This document shows positions 35,396-46,337 of a stretch of 64,000 bases of DNA, piece after piece (the stretch's first letter is position 1; each line of letters begins with the position of its first letter). Made by a program: the position numbers and the translations under genes. This stretch comes from Lepraria neglecta (taxonomy: Eukaryota > Ascomycota > Lecanoromycetes > Lecanorales > Stereocaulaceae), in contig CM065649.1 in NCBI GenBank assembly GCA_033220425.1, positions 3,410,001-3,474,000 of the forward strand, read 5' to 3'. The notes beneath the pieces are model-generated. The model did not search any database, was not told the origin of the DNA, and saw nothing but the letters and a program-made list of their open reading frames with translations.

Positions 35396-36079
35396 GCCAG
35401 TCTCGAGAGTGTTCCCATTGTCCAGGCTGCCGACTTCGATCCATGTTCAAGAAGCGTGGAAAATAGACGGGCACGTCGCTTGCCATATTGGCACTGTTGA
35501 TCGGGTGGTAGAAATGACTTTGTTAATGATGTCGGTGCATGATGTTGAGAAGGAGAATGACGTTCAAGTGATGAACGACCGGTGCCTACCTATCTGGCAC
35601 GAACTTGCTGGCGGCACCAACATTTGGCAGGCGCGAAGGAATACATCAATTGGCCCCAAAACAAGCATGTCAAGGTCTGCAAAGGTCCCGGCGAGTATTA
35701 GGAAAGGATGTATTTCATTGCACAGTAAGCCTGCTCGCATGAGGTGAATGGGGAACAAGCACGATTACTGATACTTTGTACTGGTGACAAGATCCAAGGA
35801 CAGGCGCTCAAAGGCCTCTCCGCAATGACTAGAGAATCATACAATAGCCTGATCCTGCATTGCCCCGCGGGTTCGAATTACTCGAGTCAAGCAGCCTTGG
35901 CGGCAAGGCGCTTCTCCGCATTTGTCCTAGCACCAACAGATTTGAAATCCACCCCACTTCTTCTCGATCGCGCCCACTTCTTCCGCTCCTTCCATTGACA
36001 CATACAACCAACGACCGTCCCATTCACGAACCCCATACCCAAATCGCTGTCTCACTGGTCTCAGTCACAACCAGCAGCC

Positions 36080-37065
36080 ATGGCCGGCTACAACAGTGGT
36101 CGCAAAGCACCAAACGTCTCGCAGTACCTGGCCAACCTCAATGCCATGCCATCCCCTCATGACGTGGCGACACAACAGGAGGAGAATTTCGGTTTGGACG
36201 ACGACCTCGCCCAATTCACCAATGCGGAGTTCCTAGACTTTGATACTAGAGCCGACTTCTTGGACCAGGGAATGCCCGAGTTCGATCCCAATCAGGGTGA
36301 ACATGCGAGGAGGCAGTCTGCAGGTAACATTGATGCGAAAGGAATGGATTTTGGTACGTCACTCGACCGAGTGCCCATTCAAATCGACTATTTCACAAGA
36401 CGACCATGTCTTGGACTTTATATCGTCACACGACGACGGCGAGCGATAATTGAAGACTCCTAGCTAACGCCTCTCCATCAGGTGCTTTCAACTTCGCCGA
36501 CATCCCCTCCTTCCCTATTGACCAAACTTCAGCCATTGCTCCACCAATTCAAGCCCCATACATGAACACGAGTGTATCGCACGGCATTCCCGCTCCACTC
36601 TACACATCACCAACCTCCCCAACGTCTCCAACCCAATTCAACCCCGTTCCCTACCCGGGACAAAAGCACTCCCGCTCGCCTTCAACCTCCGTGACACCCC
36701 CCGGCCCGCACTCCCAAGAACCCGAAACAGCCGCATCTCGCATGGCCGCCGAGGAGGACAAACGTCGCCGCAACACAGCAGCCTCAGCACGCTTCCGCGT
36801 GAAGAAGAAGCAGAGAGAACAAGCGCTCGAGCAGACTGCTAAGGAATTAGAGAACAAAGTTGGCGGATTAGAGCAAAGGATTGGGCAATTAGAGACGGAG
36901 AACGAGTGGCTCCGGGGGCTAGTGGTGGAGAAGAACGGGGGTGAGAAGGACGACCTGAAGATAAGGTGGAAAAGTATTGGGGGAAGCAAGGAGGAGGGTG
37001 AGAGGACAGGTGGCGAAAGGAAGAAGGGAGTTGGCACGAGTGTGGAGGAGGGAGTGAATGTTTGA
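36080..37065 (+). CDS. metR: bZIP regulator, MetR/CYS-3 type
   Basis: Exons 36080-36353 and 36482-37065 (285 aa) join at GGT. The protein begins MAGYNSGRKAPNVSQYLANL. Acidic patches (EENFGLDDDLAQF) and a Ser/Thr/Pro-rich middle with SPTSPTSPTQF follow. The basic region and zipper start at residue ~215: EEDKRRRNTAASARFRVKKK, then a leucine heptad through LENKVGGLEQRIGQLETENE. This basic region is that of A. nidulans MetR and N. crassa CYS-3, which switch on sulfate uptake and methionine/cysteine synthesis when sulfur is short. SCF ubiquitin ligases typically control their levels. The C-terminus is Gly/Lys/Glu-rich and divergent. Intact. Confidence 0.9.
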
Positions 37066-37732
37066 GCGGAATAGATCTTATGGGAGGCTTTCTTAAACCG
37101 GGTGTTCATATTCCCTACAAGCGTAGTTTTATATTGCTTTAGACGACTGCTTTCTTTGATGGTAGATCCACGGACGTCTCGGGAAGCTCTATCTCTATAC
37201 TAATTCAAACTGTCATTGTCAAAGCTCCTCTATTCCTGCTCTGCATGGATTTGGTGAAAATTATCACATTACATCATGCCTCAACCCCGGAAAGATCCGA
37301 GCCACGCACGCAGTTGCACATCAGGCACAGTCATCAAGCTTCGGTCTTCGGGAGCGAGCGAGGGAAGTGAAGAGGCCGGTAGTGACTTGACAAGTGAATG
37401 CAGGTCAGCTTGGTCAGATGACACACGTACGAATCACCTGAGACTCGTAAGAAGATTGGGAAAACAATGTGTTTATACTTTTCTATCTATACAAGACGCA
37501 GTGAGAATTGCAGAAAAAAGCAGTAGACCTCTGTAGGGTATCCAATGTCCCAACCATCCCTTTTTTCCCAAATGCCCACACCATAATGCCAATTCGTACC
37601 GTGTCAGAGCCGGCAGAATCATGTACAGGAGTTCCCATGCCCATACTAAGCCATGCCATTTCAACCCATGCCGTAGTCAGTAGAGATATATACAAGCCCA
37701 ACAATCCCACTTTCCAGCACAAAACAACTCAA
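37066..37732. other. Convergent intergenic region, no gene
   Basis: Holds the 3' ends of the bZIP gene (+) and the phosphatase (-). No repeat or gene of note was seen. Confidence 0.3.
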
Positions 37733-38571
37733 CTACCAACGTTCAGGAGAGAGCCCAACAGGACTCGGCCACTCATCCTCAGTCTCCTTCTCCGAAGGCG
37801 GTGGCGTAGGAAGAACAGGCTTCACATCCAAAGGAAAATACTGCACATTCACACCTTTGAGGATCTGGCTCGCTACTGGGGTGTTGAAAGAGCTGATGAA
37901 TGCTTCGTCGAGGGGGCGGAACTTCTCTTCGGCGTAGCGGCGGTATTCGGTGATGATGGCTGCGTTGGACCAGCCGTGGAGTTTGCGGTAGCATGCTACC
38001 ATGCAGCCTGTGCGATGCTGTTGATGTTGTTAATTAAATTTTTGTAAAGGTCGCAAATAGGAATGAATGGCTTACCTTTCCCTTGTTGCAATGAACCAGC
38101 AGTGGATAGTTGGATTTGTCAAGCATAACCTTGAGAACTCGGGTGATGATGTCGATTGGAATCACAACTTCTGGATTTTTATGTGCTGGAACCTCGACTC
38201 GGATGTGGTTAATGCCATTCTCGTCAACGAAGTTGTCGAATTCGACACTTTCGTTTTTCTCATTGACCAGGGTGCTATCGTCTGTCAGCTTCTCCTTCAT
38301 GATTATTAAATGCTAAAGAAAAGTTTACTTACAGAATGGTTTTGAGACCCAGAGACTTCAAATGCTCCAGATTCGCTGCGTAGGGAAAGCTGCTGCGGTA
38401 GAACCTTGGTGCCACTTCTCCGAAATTCTTGACCGGTCCGCCATTGTTAGGAGATGGAGGGCCACTGTCGTCCACGGTGATGTCGCCTTTGACTTTGAGT
38501 TGGTTTGAAGGTCTTGAGGCGATGAGGTGGCCATGGCGGGAAATAATCTTCTGCTGGGTTTCGGGATCCAT
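37733..38571 (-). CDS. siw14: Siw14-type atypical dual-specificity phosphatase
   Basis: Exons 38571-38333, 38274-38076 and 38017-37733 give 240 aa (PFA-DSP family). The P-loop, split by the second intron, reads HCNKGK|HRTGC and so matches HCxxGxxRTG with nucleophile Cys and phosphate-binding Arg. The family motif NFGEVAPRFYRSSFPYAANL and SLGLKTIL precede it. Yeast Siw14 removes the 5-beta phosphate from inositol pyrophosphates and affects stress and actin/endocytosis phenotypes; the very similar loop suggests the same chemistry. The C-terminus adds a Pro-rich tail (LPTPPPSEKETEDEW). Start ATG 38571 gives MDPETQQKIISRHG. An in-frame upstream extension exists but is hydrophobic and unlike the family. 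Confidence 0.92.
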
Positions 38572-39484
38572 TCTCGTGGCGAAGATGGTGTGATGTAGGA
38601 TGGTCGTTGTTGTACAATTTGTGACTCGGAATCTGAGTGTAATAATGAGAAGGAGCACAAGAAGAAGGAGGAGCGTCTCGGAAGGTGGGATTTAGTCAAA
38701 GATATTCTAAGGACATCTTGAAGAGCGATTCATGGAATAAAGCAGGCTCCGCTGTATGTCCATTGTGAAAGTTGAGAGTTGGTTGTGTTGCTTGTTGCCG
38801 TATACGGGACGTATCTCCTATATAAGGCTGCGAGTGTTCTGTTGCGTATGTGTTGGTTGGAGAAGCGAAGGAGAAAGTGGAAGGTGGTTGTAGGTTTGTA
38901 AGAAGACCGGCTTGTGAAAGTGGGATTATAATCGAATTTGGTTTAGGCCTACCCGAAAGGGACTTAGAATGGTGCTATTTTCCCCTTCTTCCGTTCGGCA
39001 AATGCGGGCTCTTGGCAGCACCTTCCGGCTTCACATGCAGTAGTGGCGGTGACGAAAGTCGAAGCCTGATCTTCTCGTGGTGGACTTTAGAGGCTGAGTC
39101 AGATATGAGCTTGACGTCCCGCTCCTTCTATTACACACAATCTAGTCTTTATGCCTACAAATAACACAGGCTGAAGGACAAAGCGCCTGCAGCAATCGGA
39201 ACGTCATCAGGGAGACCACTCTGTTTCTTGATGTTCTTTGGTGTTCGTGTAGCGAAGTTGGGCGAGAAAGTAGTTGAGTTGAGCTCTTAAGACGGTCGCA
39301 AACCTGCGCAATTTTGCTGTGCAGAGGATGCTCACCCCTGCTGGTCACATGAAGCATCAGCGATAATCCGTTCTAAAAATAACGCGTAGGGAGTTTCTAC
39401 TATGTCGATTGCTTCATTGTCTTATGAACATTCTCCACAATTCTCGCTTGGACCCAGAATCACCGCAGGCCATTTTTGCCAACT
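38572..39484. other. Phosphatase promoter and TatD 3' flank
   Basis: No gene is supported over about 900 bp. The phosphatase leader is C/T-rich when read on its strand. Confidence 0.3.
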
Positions 39485-40785
39485 TCAAGGCGCTTGATCC
39501 TCCAAAGTCTCACCCAAACCGAACATTCGAATAGAGTTATTCCAAGCAGCCTCGCACACTTCGCTGGTCGGTATCCCCTTGACTTTGGCAATGACGTGGG
39601 CGACGTGAGCAATTGTGGCTGACTCGTTGCGTCCCTTAACCATAGTATCTTTGTTCCACCTCTCCTTCTTGACCGAATGAGGTAATGGGGGAGCATCCCC
39701 TTTGTATTTGGCTGAAGCATGTGAAGCCCTCATTTCGCACTAGGAAAATTCAATCAGCCACTTGACCAAAGTTAAAGCTTTGGCTCAGGGACCAAAGCCA
39801 GCTGTCATCGTGAACCAGTATGTGATGGTGTGACTGTAGATTCGCGTTGCATATGTGGCATTGACCAAGTTGAAAGGTCTCAGGGACATAGAATGAGCAG
39901 AGAGACGTACCCACGGCCCATCAGTCTCAATCTGCAAATGCCCCAACGGAATCTTCTTGACAACCTCTAGATTCTCCTCAGTCTTCATACTACACCCATT
40001 AACCCCCACATCCAGCCCCAAAGCCACCAGCATCTGCATCTCCTCCACCGTCCCAGTAAAACTATGCACGAGCCCCTTCTTCGGCAGCTGCGGCAATCTA
40101 GAAGCCAGCAGCCTCTTGAAATCTTCCCCAGCAGCCCTTGAATGAAGAAAAAGAGGCAATTGCACCTTGACAGCTATATCAAGTTGCGCCTCAAAATACT
40201 TAAGCTGCTGTTCCTTCCCCGTAAGCATCAACCTATCGTAGTCGAGTCCAATCTCTCCGTATGCCGTAGCAAGACCGCGCTTCTTCGCATCGATAGCTAG
40301 ATCTTCCAATACCTGCAGTAGCTGTGGCGGTCCCCCAGGATGAGAATCAAAGGTCTTGGCGGAGCATGGATGGACGCCGACGGTGGCGTAACATCTTCCT
40401 GGGTACTTCTCCGCCAGAGCGATTGCGTGCTTTGACTCTTTTAGATCCGAACCGGTTACCATGAATTTGATGCATCCGATTTCGATGGCTCTCTGGAGGA
40501 CGTGTTCGGTGTCGTCCTCGTGATGCTGTTTGCCGTAGTACTTCCCGCGGAAGACTGAATCTGTCAGGTTGATGCCCACCTGTTCAGGAAAGTCAATGAG
40601 TTTATTATTATGTCTCCTGGCAGTGGGGAGCTTACATCGGCGTACTTATATTGTGGCATCTCTGGCCTGGAGTAGGAGCGGTGAATTAAGACGCTGTAAA
40701 ATCTCCTTGTTGTTGGCGCAGGAGTTTTCAGAACTGCGATACTGGAAGTGTTCACGTTAAGACCATTACGGCTGTGGCGATACAT
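39485..40785 (-). CDS. TatD-family metal-dependent deoxyribonuclease
   Basis: Exons 40785 (or 40659)-40636, 40579-39911 and 39739-39485. From ATG 40659 the protein is 315 aa; from ATG 40785 it is 357 aa. The TIM-barrel metal hydrolase core includes INLTDSVFRGKYYG, VGVHPCSAKTFD, AYGEIGLDYDR (metal Glu), LPLFLHSRAA (His), GLVHSFTGT (His) and IETDGPW (Asp). TatD nucleases trim DNA ends and act in apoptosis-like DNA breakdown and repair. The longer start adds a basic, Ser/Thr-rich, acid-free segment (MYRHSRNGLNVN ... TTRRFYSVLIHRSYSR) that looks like a mitochondrial presequence, so two isoforms are possible. All splice phases are 0. Confidence 0.9.
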
Positions 40786-41205
40786 TAGATCCTGTGTAAA
40801 CTTGACTCTAGAAAATTGCAGAATTAATCGTTGGTCGTGTTGTTTGCATGATGAGGGAAAAGTCAGAGTGTCGGAAGGAGCAAGGTACTCGGAACCGGGT
40901 GACAACGACAAATCAACCTCACATCACAATTCTGGGTGCTTTAAGATCGGACACTTTGCGATGCGATGAGTCTCTTTATATTGAATTTATTGTTCAATAC
41001 TATTTACAACTTTTTCGTGATTGGCTGCAAGCGTGAGCCTTTGCATATGTCGCCAGATCTTGGGAGCGCCCTTGCGTCAACCGCGTTCCTTGCGTGTCTC
41101 CTTTATCTAAGTCCCCTACAATGTCTACATCATGTCCCCTCCTCTCGTTACACCTGTCGTCTGTTCTTATTTCCATCGTGCGGCATTTACAGCGGCAGAA
41201 CCATA
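40786..41205. promoter_or_regulatory. Divergent promoter between TatD and a 7TM gene
   Basis: About 420 bp separate the TatD start (-) and the rhodopsin-like gene start (+), so both promoters lie here. No specific operator could be named. Confidence 0.35.
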
Positions 41206-42574
41206 ATGTTAGTAGGAAATTTTGGCAAGCTCACATCGTTCAACCTCTTGGTAGGTCTTGCCCTCTAAGGAGGTCTCGAGGCTGAAATTGACGGGTCACA
41301 CAGCTCATCATATGGCTTATGGTCGGCATCGCCATAATTTTCGTCGCAATAAGAACCATAATTCGTTGCTACGTCTTCCGTCGCGACGACATCCGCAACA
41401 TTTACGTCTATATCGCCTCCGACGCCTGCGTCTACCTCGCTCTCTTGGCGCTGATCTCAATGGCCATTCTGTACAGCCTAGTCATGGGTGACATCTTCGA
41501 AGTCGACCGAGTTACAGCAGGACAGGAGAAACCTGGGCCTGGTTTCCAGCAACGGGGCAATTTCTTCCTCAGATGTCAGTTCGCTCTCATCTGTCTTTTT
41601 TGGACTTCGGTCTGGTCGGTGAAAGTCTCAATTTTATTGTTCTATAAGACATTGTTCAACAAGCTTCGAATGTTCAAGATTTGTTGGTGGCTGGTCCTCT
41701 GGTTTGTGGGTGCTACTTATCTGGCGTGCTGGGGCACACAGCTGGCATCTTGCTGGCAGATATGGACTTACTTCAACTTGGGTATGTCCATTTCCAACTT
41801 TATCTTTTCGAGTCTAACATATCCAGGCTCCTGCGACTCTGAAGCGGACACCGATCGATCGAACAACAGTCTTTACGTCACTGCGGCCATTGACGTATTT
41901 AGCGATTTCACGAGCAAGTCCCCAGGAACTAGTCGAAACTTTTGGCATTGGATAGTGCTAACTGTTCCCAGTGATGACGTTGCTCCTGTCTCTCCTCTAT
42001 GGCCTTCATACAGACCGAAAGCAAAAGCTGGCTGTAGCAGCGATCTTCTCCCTCGGCCTGATTGTCATCATCGTTGCAGTCATCCGAGCCATCGAGATCA
42101 GAGCTTCAACGGATCACGTGGATCCAGTATGGCTAGCGTTGTGGTCAATGATTGAAGGTAGCGTTGGTGCGCATACCTCTCGACTTTCAAGGCAACTGAG
42201 CTGACAGAATCCAACCAGCAGTGATAGTAGCCTGCCTACCCTCCTTCCGCATCTTGCTCAGCACCCGCGAGCGCTCCAGCTCCTCCTACAAACGCCGTAA
42301 TCCTTCCTCCTCAGGCCACTCTAATGCCCAAGTCCGTTCTGCGAATTCACGAGGCAGTGCCATTCGACTGGAAGCGATCCGTACCGGAACATACCTAGCC
42401 GTTGAAACGAGGGATGGAATGTCCGCTTCGTACGACCAAGTCACTAGCGTCGAAGCGGGTGGCCCACCTAATACTATCATCTTGAAGAGCAGCAAGACGG
42501 AAAGTCAGGAGGACATACTGCCCACTATTCCTAAAGATCGGATATTAAAGCGGCAGGATGTAGTGAGTGACTAG
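41206..42574 (+). CDS. Rhodopsin-like integral membrane protein (PTH11-related)
   Basis: Exons 41206-41250, 41304-41781, 41827-41913, 41972-42157 and 42219-42574 (383 aa) join in phase. Seven hydrophobic segments are visible: LIIWLMVGIAIIFVAIRTII, then VYLALLALISMAILYSLVMG, the CQFALICLFWTSVWSVKVSI block, and AVAAIFSLGLIVIIVAVIRA. The CDSEADTDRSNNSLYVTAAI loop before helix 5 is typical of this fungal family. The tail is Ser/Arg-rich and may be phosphorylated. The intron at 41914-41971 starts GCAAGT, the classic form of GC donor, with CTAAC upstream of the CAG. PTH11-like proteins act as surface or host-cue receptors in pathogenic fungi; most, this one included, have no known ligand. Confidence 0.82.
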
Positions 42575-43042
42575 CCCTTAATCCACCTGGCGGCCATCTG
42601 AAGCTAACATCAAGTCTGCTGGGCAGTACATGACAGAAGAGACGATGTGATTTGGAGGGAACCTTTACGTACCAAAAAGCCTGGCGCATACGGATGGAGG
42701 GCACATTCTCTTGTTCGCAAGTCAGTACCGATAGTATTTGTCAAAGACTAGAGATGACGACCTGGCAAACAAGTCCATCAACAAGAGATACCTTCGGCCT
42801 GTGCAAGAGCGAGCATGACTGGTCCAGACAGTAGTAGTAATACAGGGTAAGAGGCAAGACAAGATTCGTGCGACATAGACAAGTATGAACCAAGAAACCA
42901 GTCAGAGCATGCATTCATTCATTCATTCATTCGTAACCTATCCCATCTACCCGTTCCCAAACCCTCCAAGCGTCCATTGGATGTGCCGGACGCCTAGTTC
43001 AAAACAAGGGCAGCATATCTATTTTCTAGACGGCGGCCCTCT
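42575..43042. other. Convergent intergenic region with ATTC microsatellite
   Basis: No gene is supported. A run of about five ATTC units lies at 42912-42932. Confidence 0.4.
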
Positions 43043-43371
43043 CTAAACAGACATTATAGTCCCATCCGCCTCCGCTCCTTTGACCGTCTTCCCAGTCTTC
43101 TTGATCTTCTCAAGTATAGTCTCGTAGGGAACAGTATCTGTGTAGACGTCGGCGGACTGGGTCTCTAGATCGACTTTGTAGGATGAGAGACCTAGCGAAC
43201 GGAACGAGCGTCAGCAGGTTTGAAGCAGTACCTGAGCAACCGAGAGAGACGTGGCTGGGGTGGGGAAGTATGCAGACCTTCTGCCTTTTTGAGGACGCGC
43301 TCGACAGCGCCAGAGCACCCAGAGCAGGTCATTGTGATGTCGAACTTGTAATGGTGGGCTGCTTCAGCCAT
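43043..43371 (-). CDS. atx1: Copper chaperone ATX1
   Basis: Exons 43371-43278 and 43191-43043 join to 80 aa. It is a single heavy-metal-associated domain: MAEAAHHYKFDITMTCSGCS carries the Cu(I)-binding MxCxxC loop, followed by GAVERVLKKAEG and SSYKVDLETQSADVYTD. The Lys-rich C-terminal helix (LEKIKKTGKTVKGAEA) includes the lysine at the position that stabilises bound copper in yeast Atx1. It delivers copper from the cytosol to the Ccc2 P-type ATPase at the Golgi and protects from oxygen radicals. The intron interrupts the Gly before LSSYKV. Length is normal for the family. Confidence 0.94.
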
Positions 43372-43968
43372 GATGTAGGTTTCGGGTAAGACTTGGGGGA
43401 CGAGGTGTGCTGGAGGTGGATTTGGTAAGAATACGATATCGGCTTTCACTTTCGCGCGGTTCTCGTAGTGTGAAACGAGGGTGGAGTTCGTTGGGCTGTG
43501 GTGAGAAAGTTGGATACTTAAGAAGAAAAAGATAGAATTGAGGAAGAGAAAGGTGGCCTTTTCAAGGAGCGTGGTGGTTAGAAAAGACAATGCATGTGAT
43601 TTACATCCGCGCTTATGGGACTTGGTGGCGAGAATTACAAATACGGCTATTCTATCTCACTCTACGCGGAAGCATGTTACAGTTTCATATGCTATTCTTG
43701 GTTGTCCTTCGGTGACCGATGGTAGCTTTTCTATTTCCAGTGTATCCTGGTCTGGTTGTGCAAGAACCCTCACATGATCCTCACCGGCCAACGCTGTGTA
43801 GCCCGTAGGCCTGACGTTTCAGATGTCTGTACAGAGTGAGCCTTCAAATATGCTTCAAAGGCAACCTCAGAATGTACATACCATATTGAGTCACCCACCA
43901 CTCGTGTGATTCATACCTATAGCCCAACAGCAGTTCATGTTGACAATATTCCTCAAATTTATCCCCTT
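43372..43968. other. Intergenic region, no gene
   Basis: Separates ATX1 and CIA1, both on the minus strand. It includes the ATX1 promoter and the CIA1 3' end. No further feature was seen. Confidence 0.3.
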
Positions 43969-45369
43969 TCAGATATCCAAAGTCCAGACCTTAACCACTC
44001 CATCGTCTCCAGTAGTGATAATCAGATCTTCCTGCTCAGCAGTGCTGCCTCCGCCCTTGTCTCTCCTTGGAGCCCATACCACGTGATTGACCTCGAAGAC
44101 CGCATGAGCACCATCAATCTGTGCCACGACCCCCCATTCCGTAGCCTGTTGGGGGGGTTCGCTTTCTATAGGCTTCCTTTCTTGACCATTGGCTTTTTGA
44201 GTGGGATCCCCCTCCATAGTCACACCATCCATAGGCTCTGACCCATTATCCTTGGATTCCCCGTTGGCCTTGCCTTCATCGTTCTCGTTCGGTTGCGCTC
44301 CCAAGCCATCTGTTACCGCCTCTGCACTGGCCTGTCTCCATCTCTCCTCATAAACAACAATAGCACCATCGCCTCCCGTACTGACAATTCTCCCCCTCTT
44401 ACTCCAAGCAATTGAATAGATCGGCCGACTATGCACGACTGGTAGTCTTGCCTCCTCAACCCAATCTTCTTCCGAGCTGCCACTCCGTATAATGCTCAAC
44501 CTAGACTGCTGAGCCTTCTCTTTGGGATTCCTCCTCCACACCCTGATAGACATATCATCTGAACAACTCAGCAACCTCGGCCCGCTAGCCTCCCTCCTCT
44601 TCATCCACTTCCCTTTCGCCTCCTGTCCCCCAGTCTCCCCATAAACCTTAGGCGTCACACCCTCCCACTGCACGCACCAAACCGTACTCTCATGTCCCCT
44701 CAGCACGCCCACGCACCCCCAATCATCCACATCCTCCCTCCAAAGCCTAACATCATCATCATAACTCGCACTTGCCAAAAGCTCCTCCTCCGGATGCCAC
44801 GCCACACACTTGACATCACCCTCATGTTCCTGTAGTACGGCAATAGTCTCATAGTCATCTTCCCCGACCTCTTCCCATATCCACACGCTCTTATCTCTCG
44901 AGCATGTAGCTAGTAGATTCCCACCCGTAGACCATGCCACGCTCTTGACCTCGCTTTCATGGCCGTCTAGCACAATAGCAAAACGCCATTCTTCCTCGTC
45001 ATATTCATCGATATTCTCATCTCTTGCATCGAAATCTACTGGCGCAACCACCGGTCTGGGATTCAAGTCATCCGTATCATATCTCCGCCAGATTCCTACA
45101 CTGGCGTCGAAACTACCAGTAGCAAGCACACTTTCGCCTTTAAGATTCGGTTTCCAGGCACAAGTGCGTACGCTGCGTTTATGGCCGCCTGTGATGGTGG
45201 AGAGGAGGGTGAAGGTGGTGAGTGAGTAAATGCGGACGGTTTTGTCGGAGGAGCAGGTTGCGAGGAGGGGGAGGGTGGGGTGGGGTGCTGTGAGCCAGGC
45301 GCGGGAGGGGGAGAAAGGGCTGAGAGCTGAGAGGAGGGAGATATTTGGCAGGGAGGATGGGGATGGCAT
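43969..45369 (-). CDS. cia1: Cytosolic Fe-S assembly WD40 protein CIA1 (CIAO1)
   Basis: Single exon of 466 aa from ATG 45369 (MPSPSSLPNISLLSALSPFS). A longer start at 45423 is possible, but the extra residues are unlike the family. It is a seven-blade WD40 propeller. Repeat endings are visible as SSDKTVRIYSL, SFDASVGIWRRY, SRDKSVWIWEEV, SYDDDVRLWRED, SDDMSIRVWRRN and GDDGVVKVWTLDI. CIA1 joins Met18/Mms19 and Cia2 to pass 4Fe-4S clusters to nuclear and cytosolic apo-proteins such as DNA polymerases and helicases. An insertion of about 100 acidic/polar residues (ANGESKDNGSEPMDG) sits before the last blade, longer than in yeast. It neighbours ATX1, another metal-handling gene, by about 600 bp. 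Confidence 0.94.
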   Translation of the reverse strand: MPSPSSLPNISLLSALSPFSPSRAWLTAPHPTLPLLATCSSDKTVRIYSLTTFTLLSTITGGHKRSVRTCAWKPNLKGESVLATGSFDASVGIWRRYDTDDLNPRPVVAPVDFDARDENIDEYDEEEWRFAIVLDGHESEVKSVAWSTGGNLLATCSRDKSVWIWEEVGEDDYETIAVLQEHEGDVKCVAWHPEEELLASASYDDDVRLWREDVDDWGCVGVLRGHESTVWCVQWEGVTPKVYGETGGQEAKGKWMKRREASGPRLLSCSDDMSIRVWRRNPKEKAQQSRLSIIRSGSSEEDWVEEARLPVVHSRPIYSIAWSKRGRIVSTGGDGAIVVYEERWRQASAEAVTDGLGAQPNENDEGKANGESKDNGSEPMDGVTMEGDPTQKANGQERKPIESEPPQQATEWGVVAQIDGAHAVFEVNHVVWAPRRDKGGGSTAEQEDLIITTGDDGVVKVWTLDI

Positions 45370-46337
45370 TCTGAATTTCTTGGGAATGTGTGGAGGAAGA
45401 TAGCTGCCAATGGTTTCGTGCATGAGGCCTGATTTCACACTTCCACAAACGGAAGTTTTACGCGGGCTGTGTATGATTGTGGCTGGAATTTCCGCACAAA
45501 ATTGATATGGTCATTGGTTCTCAGCCCGGCTGGGACAGCTATTTCTCTTCCGATTTCCCTCCCTCCCTGTCAAGCTCGCCATCACGCCGGTATCTAGCTG
45601 AGCAGCCCGTCATTGTACTCCTATCTCTGGCAGCACTATCTCGTCAATCAGGATGGCGGAGTCGTGGGATATGGCGGCTTTGAGGCTACAGATGTTGCGG
45701 AGATAAGTAGTAAGACACGTCTTGGGACATCACTGGAAAAGATTCGGACTTGGAGATGGACCAGATCTAGCGCCGCTTGGCCCACAAGAAGTATGGGCCT
45801 TTGTGCTCTACATTCTCTACAAAACCTTCTCGCTCGAGTACCGTGGGGAGTCTCACTGAATTGTCCTTCTTTGGAGACCAGGAAGCCGAGCTTTGAGCCC
45901 ATGACACTAATGTCCACCCCACCGCAAAAGTTAGCAGTGTGAGTATACCGTAAGAAGCCTAGTCTTATCAAGTACCTAGGTCGATTCCTGCAAAGCTCAA
46001 TCCTTCTTCTACGCCTCGCAGCTGGGCCACCCTTACGATTTAGCAGAAAGTCGGATGCAACCATCCTTCTGCATTTGTGGCTTTTTCTCTTCCATTTAGA
46101 GACAACACCGTACTTGTTCCAGCTATGGACTAGTCTACTCTGAGTTCTTAGTCCGGTCTCACCGTGGCCGCTGAATATCTCATGACAGGCTGCACCAAGT
46201 CAACTCTGTCGATCGGACGAGTGCCATTCCCCACACCGCGAAGAATTTCACTTGCTTGGCCAATCTGTTGACTTTTCTAAGCATACCATCTTCTGAGCAA
46301 CTCTACGCTTGTGTATCAATAGCAACTGTAATATTCT
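45370..46337. other. Divergent intergenic region, no gene
   Basis: Between the CIA1 start (-) and the second monooxygenase start (+). Open frames here lack domains. The CIA1-proximal 200 bp probably hold its promoter. Confidence 0.3.

Noticed and set aside
42905-42935. ATTC repeat as a regulatory element
   Set aside because: A plain tetranucleotide microsatellite with no further sign of function.
44945-45229. + strand ORF of 94 codons
   Set aside because: Antisense shadow of the CIA1 coding exon.
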